Assembly: GCA_014379665.1 (NCBI GenBank)
Contig: JACMLK010000301.1
Location: forward strand, 1 to 6,397
Reading direction: 5' to 3'
Origin: Saprospiraceae bacterium
GTDB taxonomy: Bacteria > Bacteroidota > Bacteroidia > Chitinophagales > Saprospiraceae
Length of the DNA: 6,397 nucleotides
Part shown: one piece after another, positions 1 to 6,184 of the stretch
How the letters are laid out: every line of letters starts with the position of its first letter
How positions within the stretch are numbered: position 1 is the stretch's first letter
Translations under genes and position numbers: made by a program
The notes under the pieces: model-generated
What the model was told of the DNA's origin: nothing
Seen by the model: only the letters and a program-made list of their open reading frames with translations
Databases searched by the model: none

Positions 1-474
1 AAATCTGAGTATATATATGAGTTGGAGAATAATATGGTTTTGTTTTATACCTCGTCCAGTCGGGATTCAGCGACGATCATAAAACAGCAGGTAGAAAACA
101 TCAAAGCCAATAATAATGAAAGTATCGAAGCTACTCATCACCTGAAATCTCAATCGGTCATGATGAAGGAAGCCATGCTAAAAGGAGAATTAAGCAGCAT
201 TGGCGAAATTTTTGAATTCGGATTTATTCATAAAAAGAAAATAGCAGATAAAATCAGCAATGATTTTCTTGACTCCATCTATTATGCCGCCAGAAATGCA
301 GGGGCAAGCGGAGGTAAAATCAGCGGTGCCGGTGGTGGGGGCTTTATGATATTTTATTGCCCCGGAAATACACGTTTTGACGTGATCAACGCATTGAAAG
401 GATTTGAAGGCAATATTATACCCTTCACATTTACAAAATATGGTTTGTCTCATTGGACAACAAACAACAAATAA
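1..474 (+). CDS. hddA: D-glycero-alpha-D-manno-heptose 7-phosphate kinase, C-terminal part (cut by window start)
   Basis: The frame is open from base 1, giving 157 residues before TAA, roughly the C-terminal 45% of a family usually near 340-350 residues. The true start lies outside the window; the TTG at 22 is an internal codon. The visible part is the GHMP-kinase C-terminal domain: an FYT-SSSR segment (residues 15-21), a helical stretch, and the glycine-rich GHMP motif 3, GASGGKISGAGGGG, at 101-114, followed by a hydrophobic strand. In this family the enzyme uses ATP to phosphorylate heptose 7-phosphate at C1 in the cytoplasm, giving the 1,7-bisphosphate for GDP-heptose synthesis. The assignment to HddA, rather than another GHMP sugar kinase, rests mainly on the neighbours: gmhA starts 3 bases after the stop and hddC follows. 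Confidence is high for the superfamily and good for the specific role. Confidence 0.88.
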   Translation, partial: KSEYIYELENNMVLFYTSSSRDSATIIKQQVENIKANNNESIEATHHLKSQSVMMKEAMLKGELSSIGEIFEFGFIHKKKIADKISNDFLDSIYYAARNAGASGGKISGAGGGGFMIFYCPGNTRFDVINALKGFEGNIIPFTFTKYGLSHWTTNNK

Positions 475-477
475 AAA

Positions 478-1056
478 ATGAAACATAAAGTTAAAGATAT
501 TATCTCTGGTTCCATTGCTGTAAAGACTGCTATATTAAATGATGAACTGATATTAAACCAGGTAGTTGAAGCAGCAGAAATGATAAAAAACTGCCTCAGG
601 AAAGGCGGCAAATTATTATTTTGCGGAAATGGTGGCAGTGCAGCTGATGCACAACATCTTGCAGCGGAGTTCAGCGGGCGATTTTATAAAGACAGAAAGG
701 CACTTCCGGCCGAAGCACTGCATGTGAATACTTCTTATCTGACGGCAGTTGCTAATGATTACAGTTTTGATGTTGTGTATTCCAGACTCATTGACGGAAT
801 CGGACACGACGGAGATGTACTGGTAGGTATTTCTACCAGTGGCAATAGTGTAAATATCGTAAATGCGCTGGAGAAAGCAAAAGAAATAGGAATGAAAACG
901 ATTGGATTGACAGGAGACACTGGCGGTAAAATGTCTGATCATTCAGATATCCTCATCAGAATACCGTCTTCAGATACTCCGAGAATTCAGGAAAGCCATA
1001 TCATGTTAGGTCATATCATTTGTCAACTCGTAGAAGAAACCTATTTTGGAGCATAA
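478..1056 (+). CDS. gmhA: Phosphoheptose isomerase (sedoheptulose 7-phosphate isomerase)
   Basis: This is a complete 192-residue protein, the usual GmhA length. It is a single SIS (sugar isomerase) domain. The phosphate-binding segment CGNGGSAADAQH (residues 49-60) leads into LAAEFSGRF, a second loop GISTSGNS lies at 117-124, and the C-terminal signature RIQESHIMLGH is at 169-179. By alignment from memory with the E. coli and Pseudomonas enzymes, H60, E64, Q171 and H179 match the zinc and catalytic residues. The enzyme converts sedoheptulose 7-phosphate to D-glycero-D-manno-heptose 7-phosphate in the cytoplasm, the first committed step of heptose nucleotide synthesis. The ATG at 478 follows the upstream stop by 3 bases, and the next gene starts 7 bases after this stop, so the three genes are very likely cotranscribed. 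There is no Shine-Dalgarno sequence; the leader is A-rich. Confidence 0.96.
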   Translation: MKHKVKDIISGSIAVKTAILNDELILNQVVEAAEMIKNCLRKGGKLLFCGNGGSAADAQHLAAEFSGRFYKDRKALPAEALHVNTSYLTAVANDYSFDVVYSRLIDGIGHDGDVLVGISTSGNSVNIVNALEKAKEIGMKTIGLTGDTGGKMSDHSDILIRIPSSDTPRIQESHIMLGHIICQLVEETYFGA

Positions 1057-1063
1057 CCCAAAA

Positions 1064-1765
1064 ATGCCTGAAGCTATCATCCTGGCCGGAGGCCTTGGCA
1101 CAAGATTAAAATCAATAGCACCGGACGTACCAAAGTGTATGGCATTGGTAGCAGGCAAACCATTTATAGACCATGTCATTGATTATGCGCTGAAACAAGG
1201 TGTGAATAAGTTTGTATTTGCTGCCGGTTACTTACACCAGATACTGGAAGATCACCTTACAGACAAATGGCCCCACCTTCATTATTACATTACGATTGAA
1301 GATACCCCATTAGGAACCGGCGGAGCCATAGGATTGGCCTGCACCAAAGTAAATTCAACTCATTTTCTGGTATTGAACGGAGATACGCTTTTTAAAATGG
1401 ATTATCAAAAACTACTTGATGTGCATTTGAAAAATAATGCTTTTGTGACATTAGCCCTAAAGCAGATGTTTGATTTTGAAAGATACGGTACAGTTGAGAT
1501 TGATCCCAACCAAAAGATAACTGCCTTTAATGAAAAAAAACGATGTAAAACAGGCTATATAAATGGCGGCGTATATCTGATTAATAAAAGAAAGTTCACT
1601 GATTTAAATAGGCAATCCAATTATTCATTTGAAAAAGACATTCTGGAAAATCAGGTAACCACAGGCAATCTTTATGCTGAAATATTTGAAGACTACTTTA
1701 TTGACATTGGCATACCCGAAGACTTCAGAAAAGCAAATATAGATTTGTTGAATGACAGAAAATGA
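1064..1765 (+). CDS. hddC: D-glycero-alpha-D-manno-heptose 1-phosphate guanylyltransferase
   Basis: This is a nucleotidyltransferase of the GT-A-like sugar-phosphate family, 233 residues from the chosen ATG. The N-terminal nucleotide-binding signature LAGGLGTRL is at residues 7-15 with the conserved VPK at 22-24. EDTPLGTGGAI (79-89) contacts the nucleotide or sugar in relatives, NGDTLF (105-110) holds the metal-binding Asp, NGGVYLI lies at 167-173, and a C-terminal DIGIPEDF (214-221) closes the domain. In the GDP-heptose pathway it would join GTP and heptose 1-phosphate to give GDP-D-glycero-alpha-D-manno-heptose for a surface polysaccharide or glycoprotein. A TTG at 1046 could extend it by six residues, overlapping gmhA. 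I prefer ATG 1064 because the family begins two to four residues before the AIILAGG strand. The specific substrate is inferred from the hddA-gmhA neighbours; by sequence alone it could be another hexose or heptose nucleotidyltransferase. Confidence 0.87.
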   Translation: MPEAIILAGGLGTRLKSIAPDVPKCMALVAGKPFIDHVIDYALKQGVNKFVFAAGYLHQILEDHLTDKWPHLHYYITIEDTPLGTGGAIGLACTKVNSTHFLVLNGDTLFKMDYQKLLDVHLKNNAFVTLALKQMFDFERYGTVEIDPNQKITAFNEKKRCKTGYINGGVYLINKRKFTDLNRQSNYSFEKDILENQVTTGNLYAEIFEDYFIDIGIPEDFRKANIDLLNDRK

Positions 1766-1810
1766 TGTCTATCGTTTCTTCAATCAATTCAAAGCTATAC
1801 TCTTTTAGTG

Positions 1811-1827
1811 CGACTCCGCTGGAGTCG
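1811..1827. repeat. Hairpin repeat, 7-bp perfect stem, triloop GCT
   Basis: CGACTCC (1811-1817) pairs exactly with GGAGTCG (1821-1827) around the loop GCT. It is preceded by GTG and followed by GAACC, flanks that resemble those of the hairpin at 2056-2074. It lies about 46 bases after the hddC stop, so a transcription-termination or mRNA 3'-end role is possible, but it lacks a following T-tract. Confidence 0.7.
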
Positions 1828-1886
1828 GAACCATCATTTTACATTAATTTCTAACATAGTGCGATTTATCAGGCCAGTATCGGACT

Positions 1887-1901
1887 GACTTCTCTGAAGT
1901 C
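1887..1901. repeat. Hairpin repeat, 6-bp perfect stem, triloop TCT
   Basis: GACTTC (1887-1892) pairs with GAAGTC (1896-1901) around TCT. The stem resembles the GACTCC/GGAGTC stem at 1811-1827, including the three-base loop, which suggests membership of the same family. Alone, a 6-bp stem would be weak evidence. Confidence 0.55.
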
Positions 1902-1923
1902 GTTAGGACAGTGATCCCATTGC

Positions 1924-1948
1924 TGGCGCAAGTTTGCAACTTGTGCCA
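1924..1948. repeat. Long hairpin repeat, 11-bp stem, triloop TGC
   Basis: TGGCGCAAGTT (1924-1934) pairs with AACTTGTGCCA (1938-1948) around TGC. Ten pairs are Watson-Crick and one is a G-T wobble, in the strand as written, so an RNA from the plus strand could fold fully. This is the strongest secondary-structure signal in the window. Its compact form resembles a REP-type palindrome; no transposase lies nearby. Confidence 0.75.
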
Positions 1949-1993
1949 CGTTTGATTTCCCTTTGTGAACCTCAGTTGCCTTACTAGCGTGCA

Positions 1994-2007
1994 GTGAGCC
2001 GGCTCAC
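1994..2007. repeat. 14-bp perfect palindrome
   Basis: GTGAGCC (1994-2000) is followed directly by its exact reverse complement GGCTCAC (2001-2007), with no spacer. Such a loopless dyad suits a dimeric DNA-binding protein better than an RNA hairpin, but its setting among hairpins makes repeat-element debris equally likely. Confidence 0.55.
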
Positions 2008-2055
2008 CGCCGCCCCAAGGCTATGATTCCTGGAAGAATCCCTAGTTTTCGAGTG

Positions 2056-2074
2056 GGATGACTTGGAGTCATCC
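2056..2074. repeat. Hairpin repeat, 8-bp perfect stem, triloop TGG (copy 1)
   Basis: GGATGACT (2056-2063) pairs exactly with AGTCATCC (2067-2074) around TGG. The surrounding 25-base block at 2053-2077 matches the block at 5392-5416 at 19 positions, and one of the changed stem pairs is T-A here and C-G there, so pairing is retained. That makes it a dispersed repeat with conserved structure rather than a chance dyad. Confidence 0.75.
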
Positions 2075-2168
2075 GACCGGGAGAGCAACTTTATTCCGCC
2101 ACAATGTCTCTTAATTTCACACTTTCCCCTACATTTACCCCACCAAATGAAATCCCCCTAACTATCAC

Positions 2169-3587
2169 ATGGAATTTATAAGCGTATTTGATATTTTTAA
2201 AATTGGTGTTGGTCCTTCATCATCCCATACCCTTGGGCCCTGGAAAGCAGCCGCTCAATTTGTATCCCGATGTATAAAAAACCATTATCTCAATGACTCT
2301 TGTACTATACAGGTATCGTTATATGGTTCCTTATCCTTAACCGGAAAAGGCCACGGTACAGACCTGGCCATCATCATGGGTCTCTGCGGATACAACCCTG
2401 AGACGGTGGACACCGGCAACATTGAAGCCATTGTCCAGAATATCAGAGATACAAAAATACTGTTGGTGAATGGAGACATTCATATCCCATTTGATGTGGA
2501 TCATCATATCATATTTGAAAAGGATTTTCTGCCGTTTCATGCCAATGGTATGTTGTTCAGGGTAATGCAATCAAATGGTGATGTATATTCTGAAGTATAC
2601 TATTCTGTGGGTGGCGGATTCATTATTCGCGAAGGAGAAACTACATCCGACCTCTCAAATCAGACAGCACATCCTTATCCGATACAAAACTCACTGGAAT
2701 TACTGGAATACTGCAACCAAACCAACAATAGCATTTCAGAAATCGTCATCGCTAATGAGTTAATGGACAGAAGCGAGACTGAAATCCATAATAAGCTCCT
2801 TAGCATATGGGATATTATGCTGCAATGCATGTACATCGGTTGTCATTCTAATGGATATCTTCCCGGTCCGCTTAATGTCAAAAGAAGGGCTGCAGAAGTC
2901 ACCGGAAAGCTATTGAACAATAAAGAATACGTTGATAAAGAAGGTTGGCTAAACTCCATAAAAGCGCATGATGCCGGATTTCAGGAAGTGCTTAAATGGG
3001 TGGGAAGTTTTGCGATTGGTGTGAATGAAGTCAATGCATCCTTTGGTCGCGTTGTTACTGCACCAACCAATGGTAGTGCAGGAGTTATTCCGGCAGTGTT
3101 ACTGTATTATCTTTGTTTTGTCAATAAAAAAGCCGGGCAGGATGAGATAGTCCGCTATTTGTGTACTGCCGGGGAGATAGGTTCTATTTTTAAAAAAGGA
3201 TCCACCATATCCGCAGCTATGGGTGGATGTCAGGCGGAGATAGGGGTCTCCTCAGCCATGGCAGCAGCCGGCCTGACCGAATTATTGGGCGGTACGCCCG
3301 AACAGTGCACCATCGCTGCCGAAGTGGCCATGGAACATCACCTTGGCATGACTTGTGATCCGATCGGAGGATTGGTACAGGTACCGTGCATCGAACGAAA
3401 TTCTATGGGTGCCATCAAGGCCATTAATGCCGCTTCAATGGCTATAGATCGCAATCCGATGGACATCATCGTACCTTTGGACAATGTCATACAAACGATG
3501 TGGGAAACTGCCAAAGACATGAATAGAAAATATAAAGAAACTTCCGAAGGCGGTCTGGCTACGGCAGTCAATATCATTGATTGCTGA
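2169..3587 (+). CDS. sdaA: L-serine ammonia-lyase (one-chain, [4Fe-4S] L-serine dehydratase)
   Basis: This is a complete 472-residue protein; E. coli SdaA has about 454. The N-terminal (beta) domain begins with the family signature GVGPSSSHT (13-21) and contains [12 protein letters not shown] (54-65). The C-terminal (alpha) domain contains [12 protein letters not shown] (294-305) and the cluster-binding region. C354, C396 and C407 have the same spacing (42 and 11 residues) as the three iron-sulfur ligands I recall for the Legionella enzyme. The last residue, C472, matches the C-terminal cysteine known to fold into the active site as the fourth ligand. The enzyme converts L-serine to pyruvate and ammonia in the cytoplasm; the [4Fe-4S] cluster is oxygen-sensitive. 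The ATG at 2169 places the GPSSSHT motif at the normal distance from the N terminus. It stands alone, with structured spacers on both sides, and shows no functional link to the heptose operon. Confidence 0.97.
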   Translation: MEFISVFDIFKIGVGPSSSHTLGPWKAAAQFVSRCIKNHYLNDSCTIQVSLYGSLSLTGKGHGTDLAIIMGLCGYNPETVDTGNIEAIVQNIRDTKILLVNGDIHIPFDVDHHIIFEKDFLPFHANGMLFRVMQSNGDVYSEVYYSVGGGFIIREGETTSDLSNQTAHPYPIQNSLELLEYCNQTNNSISEIVIANELMDRSETEIHNKLLSIWDIMLQCMYIGCHSNGYLPGPLNVKRRAAEVTGKLLNNKEYVDKEGWLNSIKAHDAGFQEVLKWVGSFAIGVNEVNASFGRVVTAPTNGSAGVIPAVLLYYLCFVNKKAGQDEIVRYLCTAGEIGSIFKKGSTISAAMGGCQAEIGVSSAMAAAGLTELLGGTPEQCTIAAEVAMEHHLGMTCDPIGGLVQVPCIERNSMGAIKAINAASMAIDRNPMDIIVPLDNVIQTMWETAKDMNRKYKETSEGGLATAVNIIDC

Positions 3588-3720
3588 TGATGGGTTTGCG
3601 GTAAAGGGTTTTTGGCAGAACTGAAACCGCATGCCTGTACTTTCTAAAACATGCCGCAAATCTTTACATAATTATATTCTGTAGTACCTGAATAAAATAA
3701 CCATAATAAAATAATTTAGC

Positions 3721-3728
3721 TATATTTG
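3721..3728 (+). promoter_or_regulatory. Candidate Bacteroidota -7 box (TAnnTTTG)
   Basis: TATATTTG matches the Bacteroidota sigma-ABfr -7 consensus TAnnTTTG exactly and lies about 43 bases before the ATG at 3772, in a strongly AT-rich stretch after the sdaA stop. A clear TTG -33 element is absent roughly 20 bases upstream, which lowers confidence. If real, it would start transcription of the exported-protein gene separately from sdaA. Confidence 0.5.
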
Positions 3729-3771
3729 CAATATAAAATACAATCAATATTGCTTATTTCTGAAATTATTA

Positions 3772-5028
3772 ATGATCACCATTATGTTATGTTTAAATAA
3801 GTCCGCTTTAACCATTTGCCTCTATATTTTTGTTTATGGTGTTGCTTATACACAAACCGTTCAGCCACAACGGGATTTGATAAAACCGTTTGAAAAAGTA
3901 GTGGTCACTTATTCCGGATTTCCCGGCAATACCAATGATTGGATCAGTATTGCTAAAGTTGACTCAAAAGATGATGCTTCTTTAGCATGGTATTACACCG
4001 GAGGTCTGCAGTCCGGCAATATTACTTTTTCTTCGTTTGAACCGGGTGAATATGAAATTCGTGGATATTACAAAAATGAATATATCGTCAGGGTCAGAAA
4101 AAGATTCACCATCAATGATAAAGATCCGGATGTCACGATTATAACCAATAAAGAGGTTTATCTGCCGGATGAAGCAATCAATGTTACTTATACAAATTTT
4201 ATGGGAAGTACGGCCGACTGGATTTCTATTGCTCCCCATGGAAGTCCCGACAATGATCTTTCCAACTGGAAATTTACGGACGGAAAACAAAGTGGTACCA
4301 TTTCTTTTAATGGGCTCAAAGAAGGAAAATATGAAGCCAGGGGCTACTACAATAACCAATATAAAGTGATGGCCAGACATGCTTTTACTGTGAGCAAAAC
4401 CATCTCACCCCAGGGAGGTCAGTTTTGCCGCAGAGCGTTGAGTACCTTTTATGCGGGTATGGGCGGATTGGGTTCTGCATGGGGCAGAACACCATACGAA
4501 CCCACCAATATGACACCGGAAGGCGTAGCTGCAATGCAGGGAGTATTGGGAAATGCTATAGCTGCCCTTGATGCCATCAACAATTGTATTTCTTATGATA
4601 TCAACAAATTAAGGTCATTGATTCAAAGGCTGCCCATGCTCACCAATGTACAGGCAGAGCAGGAGATTCAGGCCATCATAAAAGAATTACAAGCCTTATT
4701 TTTATTATTAAAATCTGACTGTCTTCTTTCACTGTTTGGCACAGGAGTCCATATGGGGGCAGCACAGGCACACGCTGCCAGCAGGATATGTCAGCCGGCT
4801 CCTATGCCCATGGCTTTACAAACGGTCATCAGAAACCATTTGAACACCGCATCTGATCAATTCAGTCGTTTTCTGTCGTGTGCTCCCGGATTTCCATTAA
4901 GTCAGTTTTCCGGCGTACCACTCAACAGCAGCAATTCTGTTGAACCACATAATCATATCATGGGTGTACATACCTCTTTAATATGGTCCATATCGCTGAC
5001 AGATTGTTGTTGTTCATGTGATAAATAA
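3772..5028 (+). CDS. Exported protein with two tandem beta-sandwich-like repeats and a cysteine-rich C-terminal region; function unknown
   Basis: I do not recognise this 418-residue protein as a named family. Residues 1-25 form a probable signal peptide: K10, a hydrophobic core from about 11 to 24, and a plausible cleavage after A25. Two homologous repeats follow at about 34-114 and 127-207. Each runs V-TY...DWISIA...W-(Y/F)T-G-QSG-I-F...G-YE-RGYY...Y-V...FT(I/V), with the DWISIA motifs 93 residues apart. This strand-rich pattern resembles SKICH-like or Ig-like beta modules attached to secreted Bacteroidota enzymes, an impression only. The remainder (about 210-418) looks helical in its centre and holds all nine cysteines of the predicted mature protein (C219, 272, 317, 340, 370, 412-414, 416), ending in CCCSCDK. 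No catalytic motif, transmembrane segment or type IX secretion tail is evident. An alternative ATG at 3784 would remove four residues. Confidence 0.85.
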   Translation: MITIMLCLNKSALTICLYIFVYGVAYTQTVQPQRDLIKPFEKVVVTYSGFPGNTNDWISIAKVDSKDDASLAWYYTGGLQSGNITFSSFEPGEYEIRGYYKNEYIVRVRKRFTINDKDPDVTIITNKEVYLPDEAINVTYTNFMGSTADWISIAPHGSPDNDLSNWKFTDGKQSGTISFNGLKEGKYEARGYYNNQYKVMARHAFTVSKTISPQGGQFCRRALSTFYAGMGGLGSAWGRTPYEPTNMTPEGVAAMQGVLGNAIAALDAINNCISYDINKLRSLIQRLPMLTNVQAEQEIQAIIKELQALFLLLKSDCLLSLFGTGVHMGAAQAHAASRICQPAPMPMALQTVIRNHLNTASDQFSRFLSCAPGFPLSQFSGVPLNSSNSVEPHNHIMGVHTSLIWSISLTDCCCSCDK

Positions 5029-5088
5029 AAAACTCGCAAACCCGAAATCCCGTAATCTCGCTTGACAACTACTTCTTAATCAGTTCTT

Positions 5089-5133
5089 ACAAATCCACCA
5101 AATTTTCCAAATCTAACAAATCAAACAATACAA
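5089..5133. repeat. Degenerate 9-bp tandem array, about five units
   Basis: Successive 9-mers read ACAAATCCA, CCAAATTTT, CCAAATCTA, ACAAATCAA, ACAATACAA. Positions 2-4 (CAA) are constant in all five and position 5 is A in the first four. The strand is nearly free of G. It starts 60 bases after the stop of the exported-protein gene. The low complexity makes slippage a sufficient origin. Confidence 0.6.
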
Positions 5134-5244
5134 AAAAAGGAACCTAAATCCCCATAATTTTGTTAATATAGGTCAGATTCAAAGCCTAAAAAAGGCTAGT
5201 AAAACAACCCGATTTATACAAACAAAATATTGGGTTGCATCGAG

Positions 5245-5387
5245 GTTGTCCCGACGTTGTCCCGACGTTGCCCCGATAATCCTCCCACGTTCCTCCCACT
5301 TTCCTGGCATGATCCTACCATGACTCTCCCACAATACTTCCACTATCCTCCTATGGCACTACCACCCTCTTTTCATGATCAAAAAAT
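5245..5387. repeat. Degenerate 11-bp tandem array, about 13 units
   Basis: Cutting the sequence every 11 bases from 5245 gives units that begin with two identical GTTGTCCCGAC copies and then GTTGCCCCGAT, AATCCTCCCAC, GTTCCTCCCAC, TTTCCTGGCAT, GATCCTACCAT, GACTCTCCCAC, AATACTTCCAC, TATCCTCCTAT, GGCACTACCAC, CCTCTTTTCAT and GATCAAAAAAT. The tenth base is A in all 13 and the eleventh is always C or T; the third is always T or C. The approximate consensus is G(A/T)TCCTCCCA(C/T). The units decay from left to right. The period is close to one DNA helical turn, so the constant A-pyrimidine step would face one side of the helix. Confidence 0.75.
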
Positions 5388-5394
5388 AGCGGTG

Positions 5395-5413
5395 GGACGT
5401 CTTAAAGCCGTCC
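5395..5413. repeat. Hairpin repeat, 8-bp stem with one mismatch, triloop TAA (copy 2)
   Basis: GGACGTCT (5395-5402) pairs with AGCCGTCC (5406-5413), with a single T-C mismatch (5400/5408), around TAA. The 25-base block 5392-5416 matches 2053-2077 at 19 positions, including the GTG before and CGAC after the stem. It sits directly after the 11-bp array. Confidence 0.65.
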
Positions 5414-5427
5414 GACTTCAGGAAATA

Positions 5428-5488
5428 TATACTCAAAATAAATTGGTTAGCAAAAATAGTTCATCTCACTTCGTTGATTTTGAGTATA
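5428..5488. repeat. 12-bp perfect inverted repeat around a 37-base centre
   Basis: TATACTCAAAAT (5428-5439) is the exact reverse complement of ATTTTGAGTATA (5477-5488). The 37 bases between show no strong internal structure. Possible readings are a large stem-loop in a transcript, a paired protein-binding site upstream of the gene at 5636, or the ends of a very small non-autonomous element. No flanking target duplication is obvious. Confidence 0.65.
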
Positions 5489-5635
5489 ATAGCGACAGAT
5501 TTTTGGTTTAGATAAAGTCATGCAGAACATCGTCTTTACAAAATAAAATCTCGTCGGTATAATTCAAATGTTAAAGTCGTATGTTGATAAAATAATTTTT
5601 GTTAATACACAGTTCTTAAGAAAAATTAGATTGTT

Positions 5636-6184
5636 ATGGCAAAGCAAACAGGAGTTTTTAAATATACAGGCAAGTTGGGTAAAACTGTCAGTTATAAATT
5701 GAATGGAAAAGAAGTAACCCGCACCATTGGTGAAGTAGACCTCGAAAAAATGCGTACAGCGCCTCAGTACGCTGAAACCCGGAAGAATCAGTCCGAATTT
5801 GCGGTGGCGACCAAGGCAGGTCAGATGTTCCGGCAAGCGATGAAACACATCACCCATGGGTATAGTGACTATAAGTATCCTATGGATGTCATGAGGGTGA
5901 TGATCAATACCTTACGTGCAGATGACACCCAACCTAAAGGGTACAAACAACTAAACAATGGCCTCAAAAATCCTGAATCACAAATGGCATTCAGGAGGCT
6001 GCACATATACAGCAAAAAGTCGTGCAGACATTTCAAAGGCAGCTTGATGGAGACCACCTCCGACCCGATGGTTTATAAACTGAACCGACATCTATTGTGG
6101 GAAAAAGCCAATGACGGTAATAAAAAGACCGTAAGGCTTGGGTATCTGCTTTTAGTTTTTGATGGGTGTATAGCCAATTATTAA
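5636..6184 (+). CDS. Conserved hypothetical protein of a Bacteroidota family, probably truncated
   Basis: The frame gives 182 residues from ATG 5636. The N-terminal half follows a pattern I associate with Bacteroidota hypothetical proteins of roughly 200-260 residues: MAKQTG-FKYTGKLG--VSYK (1-21), then a P-YAETRKNQSEFAVATKAG stretch (43-62) and FRQAM, where the family usually has TRxNxxEFxxAxKAGKxxR. Its function is unknown to me; I see no signal peptide, membrane segment or catalytic motif. The C-terminal part (about 115-182) fits less well. The closing TAA at 6182-6184 is followed by 71 further open codons in the same frame, so the annotated end may be a nonsense mutation rather than the natural terminus. 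There is no Shine-Dalgarno sequence; the leader is AT-rich, and the spacer in front is repeat-laden. Confidence is good for a gene here, lower for an intact product. Confidence 0.75.
   Translation: MAKQTGVFKYTGKLGKTVSYKLNGKEVTRTIGEVDLEKMRTAPQYAETRKNQSEFAVATKAGQMFRQAMKHITHGYSDYKYPMDVMRVMINTLRADDTQPKGYKQLNNGLKNPESQMAFRRLHIYSKKSCRHFKGSLMETTSDPMVYKLNRHLLWEKANDGNKKTVRLGYLLLVFDGCIANY

Larger units (their letters stand above)
1766..2168. other. Intergenic spacer rich in short hairpins
   Basis: About 400 bases separate the heptose operon from the serine ammonia-lyase gene, with no convincing reading frame on either strand. The spacer is more GC-rich and more structured between about 1805 and 2080 than its flanks. 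It contains at least four clean inverted repeats (listed separately) plus a weaker one at 2025-2040 (GATTC...GAATC). The last 70 bases before the downstream start are pyrimidine-rich and hairpin-free, as expected of a leader, but I could not identify a confident promoter. The layout looks like a remnant or cluster of a small dispersed palindromic repeat rather than a single terminator, because none of the stems is followed by a T-run. Confidence 0.7.
5029..5635. other. Intergenic spacer with several tandem and inverted repeats
   Basis: About 600 bases contain no gene I can support. In order they hold a 9-bp degenerate array (5089-5133), a small dyad AGCCT-AAAAA-AGGCT (5183-5197), an 11-bp degenerate array (5245-5387), the second copy of the triloop hairpin (5395-5413) and a 12-bp inverted repeat (5428-5488). 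The last 140 bases before the gene at 5636 are AT-rich and would have to contain its promoter, but I see no clear box. A frame from TTG 5230 to 5511 (93 codons) runs across the 11-bp array; its composition (Pro, His, Ser, Leu dictated by the repeats) argues against it being a protein. Confidence 0.7.

Noticed and set aside
616..942. 108-codon minus-strand frame inside gmhA
   Set aside because: The plus frame has all GmhA motifs; the antisense frame has none.
1762..1854. 30-codon frame from ATG 1762 overlapping the hddC stop
   Set aside because: The ATGA overlap looks like translational coupling, but the frame runs into the hairpin at 1811 and encodes nothing recognisable.
2130..2137. TACATTTA as a -7 box for sdaA
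   Set aside because: It misses the final G of TAnnTTTG and has no TTG at the expected upstream distance.
3595..3660. Possible terminator after sdaA (TTTGCGG...CCGCAAA)
   Set aside because: The 7-bp arms are 52 bases apart and no T-run follows, so it is not a convincing intrinsic terminator.
3811..3819. Lipoprotein signal (LTIC, Cys16) in the exported protein
   Set aside because: The residue before the cysteine is Ile rather than Gly, Ala or Ser, and the hydrophobic core continues beyond it, so a type I signal peptide fits better.
3982..4380. 132-codon minus-strand frame
   Set aside because: It lies wholly inside the gene at 3772-5028, whose signal peptide and internal repeats show the plus frame is the real one.
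5230..5511. 93-codon plus-strand frame from TTG
   Set aside because: It runs through the 11-bp tandem array, the hairpin and the inverted repeat. Its residues are dictated by the repeats, and it has no ATG and no recognisable motif.
5564..5857. 97-codon minus-strand frame
   Set aside because: It overlaps the start of the conserved plus-strand gene at 5636, and its Phe/Cys/Leu-rich translation looks like an antisense shadow.
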